Shown: positions 13,707 to 14,999 of the stretch, piece by piece | Layout: each line of letters opens with the position of its first letter | Position numbering within the stretch: the stretch's first letter is position 1 | Origin: DATJZH01 sp035499215 | GTDB taxonomy: Bacteria; Actinomycetota; Actinomycetes; Streptosporangiales; Streptosporangiaceae | Length of the DNA stretch: 14,999 nucleotides | Direction: 5' to 3' | Assembly: GCA_035499215.1 (NCBI GenBank) | Contig: DATJZH010000087.1 | Location: 1-14,999 of the forward strand | The notes under the pieces: model-generated | The model's input: only the letters and a program-made list of their open reading frames with translations | The model's database searches: none | Told to the model about the DNA's origin: nothing | Translations under genes and position numbers: made by a program

Positions 13707-14999
13707 CTAGAGCCGCTCGAAGCAGCGCCGCATTTCCCAGTCGGTAACGGCGGCGTCGAAAGCGGCGAGCTCCACTCGCGCGTAGTTGGCGTAGTGCTCG
13801 GTCACTTCATCGCCAAACGACATCTTCGCCAGCGCGCTCTTCTCCCAGAGCTCGAGCGCGTCCCGCAGGGTGTGCGGTACCCGCTCGCTGTCACCGGCAT
13901 AAGCATTGCCCTCGAACGCCGGTTCCAGCGCCAGCTCGTTGTCTATGCCGTGCAGGCCAGCCGCGATCATCGCGGCAACCGCCAGGTAGGGGTTGACGTC
14001 GCCGCCGGGCGTGCGGTTCTCCACCCGCAGCGACGGGCCGTGTCCGACGAGCCGCAGCGCGCAAGTCCGGTTGTCGGCCCCCCACCGGACAGAGGTCGGC
14101 GCGAAGCTGCCGGGGACGTACCGCTTGTAGGAGTTGACGTTGGGGGCGTAGCACAGGGTCAGTTCGCGCATCGCAGCGAGCTGGCCCGCCACGAACTGCT
14201 CGCCCAGCCTGGACAGCCCGCTCGGGCCGTCCCCGGCGAGCACCGGCGAGCCGTCGTGCGCGCGCAGCGACAGGTGAATGTGGCAGGAGTTGCCCTCGCG
14301 GGTGTTCGGCTTGGCCATGAACGTGATGCTCACCCCGTCCTGGGCAGCCATCTCCTTCGCGCCGGTCTTGTAGATGGAATGGTTGTCGCAGGTGGTGACC
14401 GCGTCGGCGTAACGGAACGCGATCTCGTGCTGGCCCAGGTTGCATTCGCCCTTGACGGACTCGACGTACAGGCCCGCGCCGGTCATGCCGCGCCTGATCC
14501 GATGCAGCAGCGGCTCGATGCGGGAGGTGCCCAGGATGGAGTAATCGACGTTGTACTGATTCGCCGGCGCCAGATCCCGGTACCCCCGCGCGGCGGCGTC
14601 CTCGTAAGAGTCGTTGAATACGACGAACTCCAGCTCCGTTCCGGCCATCGCGAGCCAGCCGCGCTCGGCGAGCCTGTCAGCCTGCGCCTGGAGTATCTGC
14701 CGCGGCGAGGCCGCGACGGGAGCGCCGTCAAGCCAGGTCAGGTCGGCGATAACCAGTGCCGTTGCGTCCTGCCACGGCACTTTACGCAACGTGCTCATGT
14801 CGGGGCGAAGGACAAAATCGCCATAGCCCCGGTCCCAGGACGACATGGCGTAGCCGCCGACGGTGTTCATCTCCACATCGACTGCCAGCAGATAATTGCA
14901 GCCCTCAGCGAAGTGTTCGGCCACCTCGTCGATGAAGAACTCCGCCGACAGCCGCTTGCCTTGCAGCCGGCCCTGCATATCGGTGAAGGCGAGCACGAC
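13707..14999 (-). CDS. Glutamine synthetase-family gamma-glutamyl ligase, 5' end cut by window edge
   Basis: ATP-dependent ligase joining glutamate to ammonia or an amine, in the GlnA fold. 430 codons are visible and the frame stays open at the right edge (GTC before GTG), so the true start is outside; the family is about 450-460 residues. Counting from the GTG at 14996, GTELEF (119-124) supplies metal-binding Glu, ESVKGECNLGQHE (179-191) supplies further metal and glutamate ligands, FMAKPNTREGNSCHIHLSL (226-244) includes the His of the ATP/metal site, and NRTPGGDVNPY is the glutamate-binding loop. The tyrosine-containing adenylylation motif of ordinary GlnA is absent from the C-terminal region. 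With a gamma-glutamyl hydrolase and an SDR downstream, a PuuA/GlnA3/GlnA4-like role on polyamines or ethanolamine is more likely than ammonia assimilation. The amine substrate is inference. Confidence 0.92.
   Translation of the reverse strand, partial: VVLAFTDMQGRLQGKRLSAEFFIDEVAEHFAEGCNYLLAVDVEMNTVGGYAMSSWDRGYGDFVLRPDMSTLRKVPWQDATALVIADLTWLDGAPVAASPRQILQAQADRLAERGWLAMAGTELEFVVFNDSYEDAAARGYRDLAPANQYNVDYSILGTSRIEPLLHRIRRGMTGAGLYVESVKGECNLGQHEIAFRYADAVTTCDNHSIYKTGAKEMAAQDGVSITFMAKPNTREGNSCHIHLSLRAHDGSPVLAGDGPSGLSRLGEQFVAGQLAAMRELTLCYAPNVNSYKRYVPGSFAPTSVRWGADNRTCALRLVGHGPSLRVENRTPGGDVNPYLAVAAMIAAGLHGIDNELALEPAFEGNAYAGDSERVPHTLRDALELWEKSALAKMSFGDEVTEHYANYARVELAAFDAAVTDWEMRRCFERL

Overview
The window is very GC-rich, and every gene I can support lies on the minus strand. 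GTG starts are common, and stop/start codons overlap as ATGA or GTGA at several junctions. With the gene order tkt-tal-zwf and a nearby exporter/heme A synthase block, this points to a high-GC actinomycete. I cannot name the genus. Mycobacterium and Streptomyces carry comparable neighbourhoods.

In order of transcription, from high to low coordinates. (1) 12028-14999 is an amine or gamma-glutamyl module: a glutamine-synthetase-family ligase cut by the right edge, a short-chain dehydrogenase, and a class I amidotransferase of the gamma-glutamyl-GABA hydrolase type. The dehydrogenase frame lacks a stop at its expected end and runs about 240 nt further, 212 nt of that into the hydrolase gene. A hairpin follows the hydrolase. 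(2) 7851-11935 holds an ABC-2 exporter (ATPase plus permease), a RhtA-like EamA transporter and heme A synthase CtaA. The ATPase appears to start from a leaderless transcript. CtaA has an unusual alanine-rich repeat tail. (3) 4908-7680 is a tightly coupled trio: a uridine-kinase-like P-loop protein, an unrecognised 79-aa protein and a family-5 solute-binding lipoprotein with no permease genes nearby. A strong -10 box and a long imperfect direct repeat lie upstream. (4) 4502-4696 encodes a 64-aa acidic protein made mostly of five decapeptide repeats, with a near-perfect ribosome binding site. (5) 1-4243 is the pentose phosphate operon tkt-tal-zwf, with zwf cut by the left edge.

The pentose phosphate operon makes NADPH and pentose phosphates; CtaA makes heme A for cytochrome c oxidase. 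In several actinobacteria these two blocks are near neighbours, with ctaB (heme O synthase) close to tkt. Here ctaB is not seen, and the space between tkt and ctaA holds the repeat protein and the kinase/79-aa/lipoprotein trio. That interval and the dehydrogenase/hydrolase overlap are the parts most worth a second look. No RNA genes, insertion sequences, CRISPR arrays or phage genes were seen.
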